DNA of 64,000 nt from Paraburkholderia diazotrophica (GTDB taxonomy: Bacteria; Pseudomonadota; Gammaproteobacteria; Burkholderiales; Burkholderiaceae). Location of the stretch: contig NZ_FNYE01000027.1 of the NCBI RefSeq assembly GCF_900108945.1, positions 50,115-114,114 of the forward strand, written 5' to 3'. Shown piece by piece: positions 9,238 through 17,867 of the stretch (position 1 is the first letter of the stretch; each line of letters opens with the position of its first letter). A program made the position numbers and the translations under genes. A model generated the notes under the pieces. It searched no databases. It was not told the DNA's origin and worked only from the letters and a program-made list of their open reading frames with translations.

Positions 9238-10685
9238 CAACGTTCTCCCTGCATCGCGCGTGCATCGGCTGCGAGATAACCCGTGCGCGTGCCTTCGTCC
9301 GCGGCGCGCCGTTTCGTGCCGAGCAGCCACGCCGCCGATGCAACCGCGAGACTCGCAATGCTCGCCATCAATTGCGGACGCAGTGACGCATCCGTGCCCA
9401 TCGCGATCAGCACGCCGACGATCGCCGCCACGACCGCATACGAGAGCCACGGAAAGAGCCACACAGGCAGCTCGGGCTTCTCGCCCTTTTGCTCGAGACG
9501 CCGGCGGATGCGAATCTGCGCGAGCGCCGTCGCGAGATAGACGAACAGCATCACGGCACCCGATGCGTTCACGAGAAACAGGAACACGCCCTGCGGCGAC
9601 ACGATGGCCGCGACGATTGCCACATAGCCGACCACGCTGCTCAGCAACACGGCAAGACGGGGCACGCGCGACGGCGTGAGGCGCAACAGCGCGCGCGGCG
9701 CATCGCCGCGACCTGCGAGACGGAACAGAATCCGCGACGACACGTACAGCCCCGAGTTCAGCGCCGACAGCACGGCGACCAGCACGATTGCGTTCATGAT
9801 GTCCGCCGAGCCCGGCACGCGCATCGTTTCGAGCGCGGCGACGAATGGCGAATGGCCCGTGACGATGCTGGTCCACGGCACGATGCACGCGATCAGGAAC
9901 ATCGAGCCGACATAGAACGTGATCACGCGCAGGATCACCGAGCGCGTCATCGCGGCAACGCTCTTCGCGGGATTATCGGATTCGGCAGCGGCGATAGTCG
10001 CGATTTCCGCGCCGCCGACGGCGAAGATCACGGTCGGCACGGCCGCGAACACCGACATCGCGCCGAACGGCAGAAAGCCCTGCGCTGCCGTCAGATTGCG
10101 CACCGCGCTGTGCGTATGGCCGAGACCGAAGACCCACGCGGCGCCGATCGCGATGAACACGATGATGGCCGCGACCTTGATCGACGCGAACCAGAACTCG
10201 AACTCGCCATACGACTTCACCGACATCAGGTTGACGAACGTCATCACCGACAGCAGCACGAGCCCGATCATCCACACGGGCGCGGGAATCCAGCGCTGCA
10301 GGATCGCCGCGCCCGCGACCGCTTCCACCGCGACGACGATCACCCAAAAGTACCAGTAGAGCCAGCCGCTCGTGAAGCCCGCCCAGTCGCCGAGCCCGAT
10401 GCGCGCGTATTCGGTGAACGAGCCCACGCCCGGCACGGCCAGCGCCATTTCGCCGAGCATGCGCATCACGAACAGCACGACGATGCCCGCCACCAGATAC
10501 GACAGACATGCTGCCGGCCCGACCGTGCTGAGCGTCGCGCTGCTGCCCACGAACAGCCCCGCGCCGATGATGCCGCCGAGCGAAATCATCGTGACGTGCC
10601 GCTGACGCAAGGCGACGCCGAGACGCGGCGCCGCGTTGTCCTGTGTGCCGCGCGATGCGCGCCCGTTTGTCCTGCTCTCTGCCAT
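9237..10685 (-). CDS. APC-superfamily amino-acid permease (AAT family)
   Basis: 482 residues, about 12 membrane helices. The AAT signature is at the start: 'LRQRHVTMISLGGIIGAGLFVGSS', then 'GEMALAVPGVGSFTEYARIGLGDWAGFTSGWLYW' split across helices 2-3, as in GabP/ProY/AroP relatives. It is the first gene of the leftward operon, coupled to the dadA-like gene by TGATG. The divergent MocR regulator 259 bp away probably controls it. The amino acid transported is not fixed by sequence. Confidence 0.9.
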   Translation of the reverse strand: MAESRTNGRASRGTQDNAAPRLGVALRQRHVTMISLGGIIGAGLFVGSSATLSTVGPAACLSYLVAGIVVLFVMRMLGEMALAVPGVGSFTEYARIGLGDWAGFTSGWLYWYFWVIVVAVEAVAGAAILQRWIPAPVWMIGLVLLSVMTFVNLMSVKSYGEFEFWFASIKVAAIIVFIAIGAAWVFGLGHTHSAVRNLTAAQGFLPFGAMSVFAAVPTVIFAVGGAEIATIAAAESDNPAKSVAAMTRSVILRVITFYVGSMFLIACIVPWTSIVTGHSPFVAALETMRVPGSADIMNAIVLVAVLSALNSGLYVSSRILFRLAGRGDAPRALLRLTPSRVPRLAVLLSSVVGYVAIVAAIVSPQGVFLFLVNASGAVMLFVYLATALAQIRIRRRLEQKGEKPELPVWLFPWLSYAVVAAIVGVLIAMGTDASLRPQLMASIASLAVASAAWLLGTKRRAADEGTRTGYLAADARAMQGER

Positions 10686-10723
10686 GCGTCATCTCCTTCC
10701 AGCCCGATTCAGCGATTCAAAAC

Positions 10724-10799
10724 CACACAAAACCCGATCAACCTGGCTCAAAGAATCACACAACATTTTTTTGTGTGCAATTAAAAGCCTCATTGTGTG
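10724..10799. promoter_or_regulatory. Four CACACAA/TTGTGTG heptamers in the permease-MocR promoter region
   Basis: CACACAA occurs at 10724-10730 and 10757-10763, and its complement TTGTGTG at 10771-10777 and 10793-10799. The middle pair forms a dyad with a 7-bp spacer. They sit 39 to 114 bp upstream of the permease start. MocR/GntR regulators bind short repeated half-sites in divergent promoters, so these are good candidates for the operator of the adjacent MocR gene. A TATAAAAT element at 10877-10884 could be the -10 box of the MocR gene. Confidence 0.55.
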
Positions 10800-10944
10800 G
10801 TCCAGGACTTTCCCTGGCGCGGTTGGGCGCGTTCCTTGCCATGCCTGAAAACGAAGGCAAGAAGGTATATATCTGGTATAAAATCCGGCGAACTGGCACA
10901 AACGGGCAGACAAAGCCTGTTTTGTATGGAGACAGGGCAAGACA

Positions 10945-12387
10945 ATGGCTTCCAGCAAACCCAAGGCAGCGAACGGCAACGGTGCGACGGCCGAAGTCGA
11001 CCAGACAAACGGCGACCAGGTCCAGACAAAACGCGCGACCTACATCGAGGTGTCGGCGTCGATCGAAGATGAGATTCGCGGCGGCGTCTATCCGCCCGGC
11101 AGCCGCCTGCCGCCGCAACGTCAGCTGGCGACGGAGCTCGGCATCAATGTGTCGACGGTTTCGCGCGCGTACAAGGAATTGCAGTTGCGTGGGCTCGTGA
11201 TCGGCAGCAAGCGGCGCGGCTCGCTCGTGACGGGCGGCGCGATGCCGCGCGTCGAAACGGCTGCGGCGCCCAATGCCACACCGGGCGGCGCAATCGACCT
11301 GACCGTCAACCGGCCCGCGACGGGTGAATTCCTCGCGTGTCTCGCTGCCACGCTCGCCGAGTTGCCGCGCGATCCGCGCTATGCGTCGCTACAGGAATAT
11401 CAGCCGCCGCAGGGGCCCGCATGGGCGCGCGCCGCGGGCGCGAAGTGGACGGCCGCACCCGGATTCACGCCATCGCCGGAGCATCTGGTCGTGACGAGCG
11501 GCGCGCAGCACGGTCTGTATGCCGTGCTCAACAGCCTGATCGGCACGGACGGCGTGATCATCGCCGACCGTCTCACCTACTACGGCCTGAAAGCGCTCGC
11601 GCCCGTGTTCCAGTTCGAAATCGTCAGCGCGCCGAGCGACCGCGACGGGCTCATCACCGATGAAGTGGAGCGCATCTGCAGCCGCGTGCCCGTAAAGGCG
11701 ATCTTCACCGTGCCGAATCTGCAGAACCCGACCGTGACGACGATGAGCCTCGAACGGCGCGTCGCGCTCGTCGATATCGCGCGCCGCCATGGCGTCGCGA
11801 TCATCGAGGACGATGTCTACGGTCCGCTCGTTTCGCAGCGCCTGCCGACGCTCGCGAGCCTGTGCCCGGAGCTGACGTTCCATATCGCCGCGACCTCGAA
11901 GATTCTCGCGCCGGGACTGCGGCTCGGTTATCTGCTGAGCCCGCCCGAGCGTTCCGCGCTCGCGGCCGAAGCCGTGCGCACGACCGCGTGGATGCCCGCG
12001 CCGATGTCGATGCTGATCGCGACGATATGGATCGAAGATGGCACCGCGCGACGCATCATGGACTCGCAGCTCGCCGAGATTCGCGTGAGGCACGATCTGG
12101 CGCGCCAGATTCTGCCGCAGGAATGGCTCGACTCCGATCCCGCGTGCATGTTCGTGTGGCTGAGACTCCCGCCGCCGTGGCGCGCGGACGACTTCGCCGC
12201 CAATGCGAAAGCACGCGGCGTGGTCGTGATGCCTTCGTCGGCGTTTGCCGTGGACCGCGCCGAAGTCGAGCACGGCGTGCGGATCAACCTTGCGTGTGCG
12301 TCGTCGCGCGAGCAGCTGGTGAGCGCGCTGCAAACGCTCGCGCAAGCGCTGCGCGATCGTCCTCGCGCGTTGTTCGGCACGATCTGA
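10945..12387 (+). CDS. MocR-type regulator (GntR helix-turn-helix fused to PLP aminotransferase fold)
   Basis: 480 residues. The GntR wHTH spans about residues 33-100 ('SIEDEIRGGVYPPGSRLPPQ', then 'LGINVSTVSRAYKELQLRGL'). The rest is a fold-type I aminotransferase domain: 'VVTSGAQHGLYAVL', 'VPNLQNPTVTTMS', 'IIEDDVYGPL', and the PLP-binding Lys in 'AATSKILAPGLRLGYL'. MocR proteins sense an amino-acid-like ligand through PLP. It is divergent from the permease-dadA-SBP operon and is its likely regulator. The start at 10945 follows a weak AGGG site. Confidence 0.92.
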   Translation: MASSKPKAANGNGATAEVDQTNGDQVQTKRATYIEVSASIEDEIRGGVYPPGSRLPPQRQLATELGINVSTVSRAYKELQLRGLVIGSKRRGSLVTGGAMPRVETAAAPNATPGGAIDLTVNRPATGEFLACLAATLAELPRDPRYASLQEYQPPQGPAWARAAGAKWTAAPGFTPSPEHLVVTSGAQHGLYAVLNSLIGTDGVIIADRLTYYGLKALAPVFQFEIVSAPSDRDGLITDEVERICSRVPVKAIFTVPNLQNPTVTTMSLERRVALVDIARRHGVAIIEDDVYGPLVSQRLPTLASLCPELTFHIAATSKILAPGLRLGYLLSPPERSALAAEAVRTTAWMPAPMSMLIATIWIEDGTARRIMDSQLAEIRVRHDLARQILPQEWLDSDPACMFVWLRLPPPWRADDFAANAKARGVVVMPSSAFAVDRAEVEHGVRINLACASSREQLVSALQTLAQALRDRPRALFGTI

Positions 12388-12409
12388 CTTTGCGGCGCAG
12401 GCTGCGCGG

Positions 12410-13606
12410 CTAGCGCTTCGCGGAAACAAGGACGCGCCGCTCGGAACACAGAAGCCGGTCGGCCAGTTCCATCAGATTGGCGGCGAACAGCGAAGGACTC
12501 CATTTGTCGACGGACTGTCGCGCCCGCTTCGACATCGCGTCCCGTAGCGCATCGTTCAGCGCCAGCATCTGCATTTTCTCCGCGAGCGCATCGGCGTTGC
12601 CCGGCTCGACCACGAACCCGTTCACGCTGTCTTTCACGAGTTCGTCCGCTGCGCCGCATGTCTGCGTGACGATCGCCGTCTTCGACGCGGCGAATGCCTC
12701 GTTGACGCACAGCCCCCATTGATCGAACTCGCTGCCGAGCACCATGAAGTCGCACAACGCATACACGGCAGGCATCTGCGCGTTCGGAACGGGATCGAGA
12801 AAACGGACGTTCTCGTCGAGCTGCATGCTCGACACGCGTCCCTCGATCGCGCGCATATCGGGCCCATGTCCGACCAGCACGAGCGAGATGCCTTTATCCG
12901 CGAGTCCCGTGCGCGCGTACGCATCGACGACGACATCGACGTTCTTGCGCGGCACGAAGCGGCTCACGCACAGCACGTAGCGCCTGGGCAGCGCGTAACG
13001 GCGGCGCGTTTCGGATTCGGAAGCGCGCGCGTTATCAGCGAGCCGCGCGAAGCGCTCGACGTCGATCACATCGAAGCCCACACGCGAGCGTTCGAGCGGA
13101 ATGCCGAGCGTCTGCGCATAAGCGCGATGTCTTTCTCCCGCGACGAGCGCGCCGTCGAAGCGGCACACGAGCGCCCGCTTGAGGCGTTCCTTGAAGCGGT
13201 GCCTCACGCCGTCATCGAGCTTCGAGTCCGACATGTAGATGATGCGGAACGTGCCCGCTGTCCGTCGGATCAGATAGAGCCACAGCGAGTAAGGCGTGTG
13301 ATAGCCGAGCGTGACGACGACATCGGGCCGCAGCGTTCTCGCGATGCCGGCGAGCTTGTACGCGACGCTGGCCCAGCGTCCGCCCGCATCGGTGACGTCG
13401 GGTTCGAGGGTGACGGCGCGCGCGGGCTCTTTGCCGAAGAAGGCGTCGCGGGTCAATTGAGGGAAAGCGTAGACGCCCGAGCGCCCAAAGATCTCGACGA
13501 GGAAAATCTCGTCGCCTCGCCGTTCGACGAGTTTCTTCAGCGCTTCGTATCGTGGCACGTGGTAATCACCCAGATGCCCGATTACAAACATCATACGCAT
13601 GCACAC
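12410..13606 (-). CDS. Glycosyltransferase, GT4 type
   Basis: 398 residues with the two-Rossmann GT-B layout. The C-terminal donor-binding half shows 'YVLCVSRFVPRKNVDVVVDAYA', 'LVLVGHGPDM' and 'FMVLGSEFDQWGLCVNEAFAASKTAIVT', the position of the E-x7-E type motif. It converges on the MocR gene 22 bp away. No other polysaccharide genes are adjacent, so the acceptor is unknown. Several start codons are close together (13606, 13600, 13594); the first is given. Confidence 0.85.
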   Translation of the reverse strand: MCMRMMFVIGHLGDYHVPRYEALKKLVERRGDEIFLVEIFGRSGVYAFPQLTRDAFFGKEPARAVTLEPDVTDAGGRWASVAYKLAGIARTLRPDVVVTLGYHTPYSLWLYLIRRTAGTFRIIYMSDSKLDDGVRHRFKERLKRALVCRFDGALVAGERHRAYAQTLGIPLERSRVGFDVIDVERFARLADNARASESETRRRYALPRRYVLCVSRFVPRKNVDVVVDAYARTGLADKGISLVLVGHGPDMRAIEGRVSSMQLDENVRFLDPVPNAQMPAVYALCDFMVLGSEFDQWGLCVNEAFAASKTAIVTQTCGAADELVKDSVNGFVVEPGNADALAEKMQMLALNDALRDAMSKRARQSVDKWSPSLFAANLMELADRLLCSERRVLVSAKR

Positions 13607-13884
13607 CCTCCAGACCGATGTTGACGATGAACGCCAGACGATTGCTCGAACGGATGCTTTCGGCTGACCTTAACTCAACAGGCGGGGCATGCATGTGTCG
13701 ATCTGGCACCACGTCCGAAAACAGCGATGAATTGGCAAAAGAAACATAGGTATGACGATCGGCACCTTACGGGCCGTATACGGGCCGAATACGGTCGTCA
13801 TACCCTGCCGGACGGACAGGATTCGATCGACGCGTCATGTGACAAATGCAAGTGACAAATACAAGTAGCGGAATTCGCTGCGTG

Positions 13885-14958
13885 CTACACGCCGCCGTTC
13901 TCGACGACGCGCCCTTCGGCGCGCCAGCGCAGCATCCCGCCCGCGAGATTGGCGACGTCTTCGAATCCGGCCTGACGCAGTATCACGGTCGCCTGGGCAG
14001 AACGTCCGCCCGCGCGGCAGACGGTGACGATGGGGCGCTCGTTGCCGATTTCCTTCGCACGCACGGCCAGTTCGCCGAGCGAGATCAGCTTCGCTTCGGG
14101 AATGCGGCCAAGCGGTCCGTCGTATTCATCGCGCTCGCGCACGTCGATGATCTGCACCGATTGCAGATGTTCTTCGAGCCATTGCGGATGGATTTCCCAG
14201 ATGCCGGCGAACGTGTACGTCAAAGGCGCCCAATCGGGCTCGGGCTTTTTCGACGGATCGCCTGGCGCGACACCGCACTTCATGTTCGCGGGCACCGCGA
14301 CGTCGATCTGCCGTGGATGCGCAAGTCCGAGGTTCGTCATATAGCCCGCAAAATCGTCCTCGCACAACTCGCCGCCCAAGCGCGGATTGAAACGCCGCTC
14401 TTCGGCGACGCTCGTCACCGTGAGGCCGCGATAGTCGTGCGCCGGATAGAGCAGACACGTCTCGGGCAACGAGAAAATCTGCTCATGGACCGCACGAAAG
14501 AGCGCATGCGGATTGCCCTGCTGGAAGTCGGTGCGCCCTGTGCCGCGAATCAGCAGACAGTCGCCCGTGAAGGCCATCGACTGATCGTCGAGCACGAGGC
14601 TGATGCACCCGCTCGTGTGGCCGGGCGTGGCGCGCACTTCCAGATGACGCGCGCCGAATGCGATCGTGTCGCCGTGCTTCAGATAGCGGTCCGCGCCTTG
14701 CGCATCGCTTGCCGCCGAGATCGCGATCTGGCTGCCCGTGCGCTGCTTGAGCATCCACGCGCCCGTCACGTGATCGGCGTGAACGTGGGTGTCGATCGTA
14801 TAAAGCAGATGCAGTCCGAGTTCGTCGAGCAGCGCTGCATCGCGCCGCGCCTGTTCGAAGACGGGATCGACGAGCACGGCCTCGCGCGTGCCGCCATCGG
14901 CGAGCAGATAGGTGTAGGTCGACGATTGCTGGTCGAACAGCTGTCTGAAGATCAGCAC
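13885..14958 (-). CDS. Persulfide dioxygenase-rhodanese fusion protein
   Basis: 357 residues. Residues 1-240 are an ETHE1-like metallo-beta-lactamase fold with 'THVHADH' (57-63), His114 in 'TPGHTSGC', Asp133 in 'FTGDCL' and His174, the Fe(II) ligand set of persulfide dioxygenases. Residues 250-357 are a rhodanese domain with active-site Cys314 in 'VCRAGGRS'. The same architecture and length occur in the characterised fusion of Burkholderia (Paraburkholderia) phytofirmans, which couples thiosulfate sulfurtransfer to glutathione persulfide oxidation. It lies 161 bp downstream of a 1-Cys peroxiredoxin gene on the same strand, so a shared sulfur or redox stress role is likely. Confidence 0.93.
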   Translation of the reverse strand: MLIFRQLFDQQSSTYTYLLADGGTREAVLVDPVFEQARRDAALLDELGLHLLYTIDTHVHADHVTGAWMLKQRTGSQIAISAASDAQGADRYLKHGDTIAFGARHLEVRATPGHTSGCISLVLDDQSMAFTGDCLLIRGTGRTDFQQGNPHALFRAVHEQIFSLPETCLLYPAHDYRGLTVTSVAEERRFNPRLGGELCEDDFAGYMTNLGLAHPRQIDVAVPANMKCGVAPGDPSKKPEPDWAPLTYTFAGIWEIHPQWLEEHLQSVQIIDVRERDEYDGPLGRIPEAKLISLGELAVRAKEIGNERPIVTVCRAGGRSAQATVILRQAGFEDVANLAGGMLRWRAEGRVVENGGV

Positions 14959-15119
14959 GCTTATGTTCTCTCGACTTGTATCAGGAAGCGGCGGGGCGTT
15001 GGCTTCATCGGCTTGCCCCGTTCATGCGGCCATTGCCGTCATCGTCTTTGTCTGGCGGGTATCACGCCGACGCGCGCACGCGCTTCGAACGCACGCGCAT
15101 CGGCGTATCGATCAACTTC

Positions 15120-15773
15120 TCACTTCGGCTGCTGCACGTAGCGCAGATAAGGCTTCAGCGTCTTGAAGCCCTGCGGATACTTCTCTTTCGCGGCATCGTC
15201 GGAAACGGAAGTCGGAATGATGACATCGTCGCCCGGCTTCCAGTTCGCGGGCGTTGCGACGGTATGCTTCGCCGTGAGCTGCAGCGAATCGAGCAGACGC
15301 AGCACTTCGTCGAAATTGCGGCCCGAGCTCATCGGATAGACGAACATCGCCTTGACCTTCTTGTCCGGTCCGATCAGAAACACCGAACGTACCGTTGCGT
15401 TGTCGACAGCCGTGCGCGGACCGCCGCTCGCGTTCGGGTGGATCATGTCGTACAGCTTCGCGACGTGCAGATCCGCATCGCCGATCATCGGATAGTTGAC
15501 CGCATGGCCTTGCGTCTCTTCGATGTCCTTGACCCACTTCGTGTGATCGCTGACGGGATCGACGCTGAGCCCGATGATCTTCGTGTTGCGCTTTTCGAAT
15601 TCAGGCTTGAGCCCCGCCATATAGCCCAGCTCCGTCGTGCAGACGGGCGTGAAGTCCTTCGGATGCGAGAACAGGATCGCCCAGCCGTCACCAATCCATT
15701 CATGAAAACGGATCGTGCCTTCAGTGGTTTCCGCAGTGAAATCGGGAGCTTCTTCTCCTAGTCGAATCGCCAT
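15120..15773 (-). CDS. 1-Cys peroxiredoxin (Prx6 family)
   Basis: 217 residues. The peroxidatic Cys45 lies in 'HPKDFTPVCTTELG'; the long C-terminal domain ('NFDEVLRLLDSLQLTAKH') is that of Prx6-type enzymes, which reduce H2O2 and organic hydroperoxides and need an external thiol. The second in-frame ATG (15773) was chosen because GGAGG lies 6 bp before it, whereas the first ATG (15779) touches the Shine-Dalgarno element. It precedes the persulfide dioxygenase-rhodanese gene on the same strand. Confidence 0.92.
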   Translation of the reverse strand: MAIRLGEEAPDFTAETTEGTIRFHEWIGDGWAILFSHPKDFTPVCTTELGYMAGLKPEFEKRNTKIIGLSVDPVSDHTKWVKDIEETQGHAVNYPMIGDADLHVAKLYDMIHPNASGGPRTAVDNATVRSVFLIGPDKKVKAMFVYPMSSGRNFDEVLRLLDSLQLTAKHTVATPANWKPGDDVIIPTSVSDDAAKEKYPQGFKTLKPYLRYVQQPK

Positions 15774-15983
15774 CTTCATCCTCCATAAGAAAGGTGCGAG
15801 CAGATCAATGAACCGCCGCCGTCGTCCCGAGCGTCGGCGTTGAGTACGGATTGAAACGTTCAGCGCATAGCTTCTATAGCGTAGAACAATTTGCAGCTTT
15901 CGCGAACCGGATGTGAGCGACCGCTTTTTTGTGGCGTGGACGGTGCGGAAGCGGTCAAGAAAGGCAAGCGGTGATTCGCGGCA

Positions 15984-16718
15984 TCACATCGCGCCGCCCG
16001 TGCCGGATGAAGACGTCGATGTCCCCGCGAACGGATGCGCCTGGCCCGCCGTCGACATCAACGAGACGGCGGCGGGATCGGGCATGCCGTTCGCGTCGAT
16101 GGCTCCCGCTTTCGCGAGCGCTTCGAGATCGCCGTCGACGCCCGCTTGCCCGACGACAAACGGCGTCGTGAGAAACGCGGGCACTGTCAGCGTGACGGCG
16201 TAGTGCTGTTGCAGGTTCGTCACGGCCGCCGATTGCGCGGCCAGCACATCGTCCTGGTTCGACAGCACCCTCTGGAACTGCGCATTGCCTGGGAAGCCTG
16301 CGATCAGGTTGGCCTCGCTCGTACCCAGTTGAGCGGCAAGATAGACCAGCATCAGCTCGGTTTCGGGCGTCGTATTGAAGGTGCCGCTGGCGAATACGGG
16401 CGCATGCAGCGTCGTGCTGCCGGAGGTCACGGTTACGATGCACGGCAGCGTCGCATTGAACGTGACGCTGTAGTGTCCGCCGCCGTCCGAGAGCGTGGAG
16501 CCGGAACCCTGCGCACAACTGGCGCTCACGTTTGCACTGGCCAGCGCCCTGCCCGTCGCGGCCGTACCGGACAACGTGACGCTTTGTGCGCTCGAAGCCG
16601 TACAGCTATCGAACCCGATGCAAAAGCTGCCGCCGCCGCACGCGCCGAGCGTCGCGAGCGAAGCCGCGCAAAGTGCAGCCAACGTCTGGCGAACGAAACG
16701 CGCGTCGCGAATGGTCAT
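15984..16718 (-). CDS. Putative lipoprotein of unknown function
   Basis: 244 residues. A lipoprotein signal is visible: charged start, hydrophobic stretch, then lipobox 'LGAC' with Cys near residue 26. The mature part has a carboxypeptidase-like or Ig-like beta segment ('VTLSGTAATGRALASANVSASC') and ends in a Ser/Gly-rich tail ('TSTSSSGTGGAM'). The ATG at 16718 gives the correct signal peptide. No enzymatic motif is seen. The next gene upstream on the same strand also encodes an exported protein. Confidence 0.65.
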   Translation of the reverse strand: MTIRDARFVRQTLAALCAASLATLGACGGGSFCIGFDSCTASSAQSVTLSGTAATGRALASANVSASCAQGSGSTLSDGGGHYSVTFNATLPCIVTVTSGSTTLHAPVFASGTFNTTPETELMLVYLAAQLGTSEANLIAGFPGNAQFQRVLSNQDDVLAAQSAAVTNLQQHYAVTLTVPAFLTTPFVVGQAGVDGDLEALAKAGAIDANGMPDPAAVSLMSTAGQAHPFAGTSTSSSGTGGAM

Positions 16719-16944
16719 GGCCGTCTGCCGTCGATGGGAGCGATCACGAGAGGCCCGCCCAATGAAACGAACCACAGTAGCGGGCGCTGCTCGTGATTTT
16801 AGGCCCGATCCGCAAGGCCGTTCGCGCAAGCGCGTCAAACGCGCTCCTCGATCGGCCCGACGCTTTGGCCGTGCACATGGTCGCTTCGGCCAGGCACGCA
16901 GCCGCCAGCGCGCGAACGTTTCGCGACCATCGACGTCGCCGGCA

Positions 16945-17412
16945 CTACTGAATCCGCTCCGTCAGCCGACCAACGAACTTCCAGCCGCGCTCCTGGCTCC
17001 ACAAGTAAGTGAAGCCGGTCGGCCCGTCGATGAACACCGTCAGCGGCTTGCTGGGCGATTGTGCGAAGCCGGGGTCTTCAGTCGAATGCGATACGTCGAC
17101 GGGTCCGATACGCTCGGAGACCTGTTCCGCAGCAGTCGTAGCCGGGTTCGCGCTCCATCCGTCATTGGCGGCGTATGTGAGCCGCACGGCGCTGCCTGTT
17201 GGCGACTGGACCAGCAACGTCAGTGGTCCGTTGCCCGACGACGCTGCAGCGACACAGGGCGCGGCAAGGTTGGGAGCGACAGGTTCCGTCGCAATGTTCG
17301 ACACGGCCCCTTCGCTTGCGGCCGCCAAAGCCATTGAGCTCATCGCGCCAAAAGTCGCGGCCAGAAGTCCACGGAGTACGAACGCGGCAGCATAGGTATC
17401 GGAACGTTTCAT
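16945..17412 (-). CDS. Small exported protein of unknown function
   Basis: 155 residues with a clear Sec signal peptide (positively charged MKRSD start, hydrophobic core, cleavage after 'MALAAA'). The mature part is beta-rich and unrecognised ('GPLTLLVQSPTGSAVRLTYA', 'PLTVFIDGPTGFTYLW'); the two segments around 'PLT.(L/F)(V/I)(Q/D).PTG' look like an internal repeat of about 60 residues. It probably sits in the periplasm or envelope. Confidence 0.6.
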   Translation of the reverse strand: MKRSDTYAAAFVLRGLLAATFGAMSSMALAAASEGAVSNIATEPVAPNLAAPCVAAASSGNGPLTLLVQSPTGSAVRLTYAANDGWSANPATTAAEQVSERIGPVDVSHSTEDPGFAQSPSKPLTVFIDGPTGFTYLWSQERGWKFVGRLTERIQ

Positions 17413-17867
17413 GCTGTCCTCCCGCTAAGTGATTCGACGAAAAAGCGCGGGACTTCACGCACCGGGAGCGGCCGCGCGTTCGACTGCGAACGTCGACGCG
17501 GAGCGGCGAATACGCGATACGTGTGGCTCAGTGCAGTGTCCGGCGCCATCGACTGCTAGACGATCCGCGCGCGAGCGAATGCAACGGGAATAAAGCGCAA
17601 TGGGGTATACCCGCTCACACGAATAGGCCCGCCGAGAATCGCGCATCGAGCGTGAAGCTTTTCATCGCCCCTTGGCTGCTCACGACAACTCGATTACTCT
17701 GTTCAATGCAATCGCACGAGCGGCCCCGCACGCAATCCGTTCAGCGCGCACGGCCTGCTGTCGAGACAGGCAAGCGAAAATCTTTCGCAGCCGTTCCACT
17801 TTTGTTCGACGTTGCGGAGCCTCCGGCTGCCTGGCGGCACCCGTCAGCCGCTGGAGGAGAACTCGCG
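17413..17867. other. Gene-free interval, 455 bp, divergent promoters
   Basis: It separates the small exported protein (leftward) from the cNMP/TrxR-like fusion gene (rightward). Open frames run through it, but they lack homology-like features, and the strong GGAGGAG ribosome site at 17853-17859 marks the real rightward start. No clear dyad was found. Confidence 0.5.

Noticed and set aside
9489..10784. Long open frame on the plus strand, antisense to the permease
   Set aside because: The translation is rich in Arg, His and Asp with no family features. It is the complement of a high-GC gene whose own protein is clear.
10945..12387. EnuR, the ectoine MocR regulator
   Set aside because: It is 30 kb from the ectoine genes and directly divergent from the permease-dadA operon, which is the simpler target. 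No residues specific to EnuR could be confirmed.
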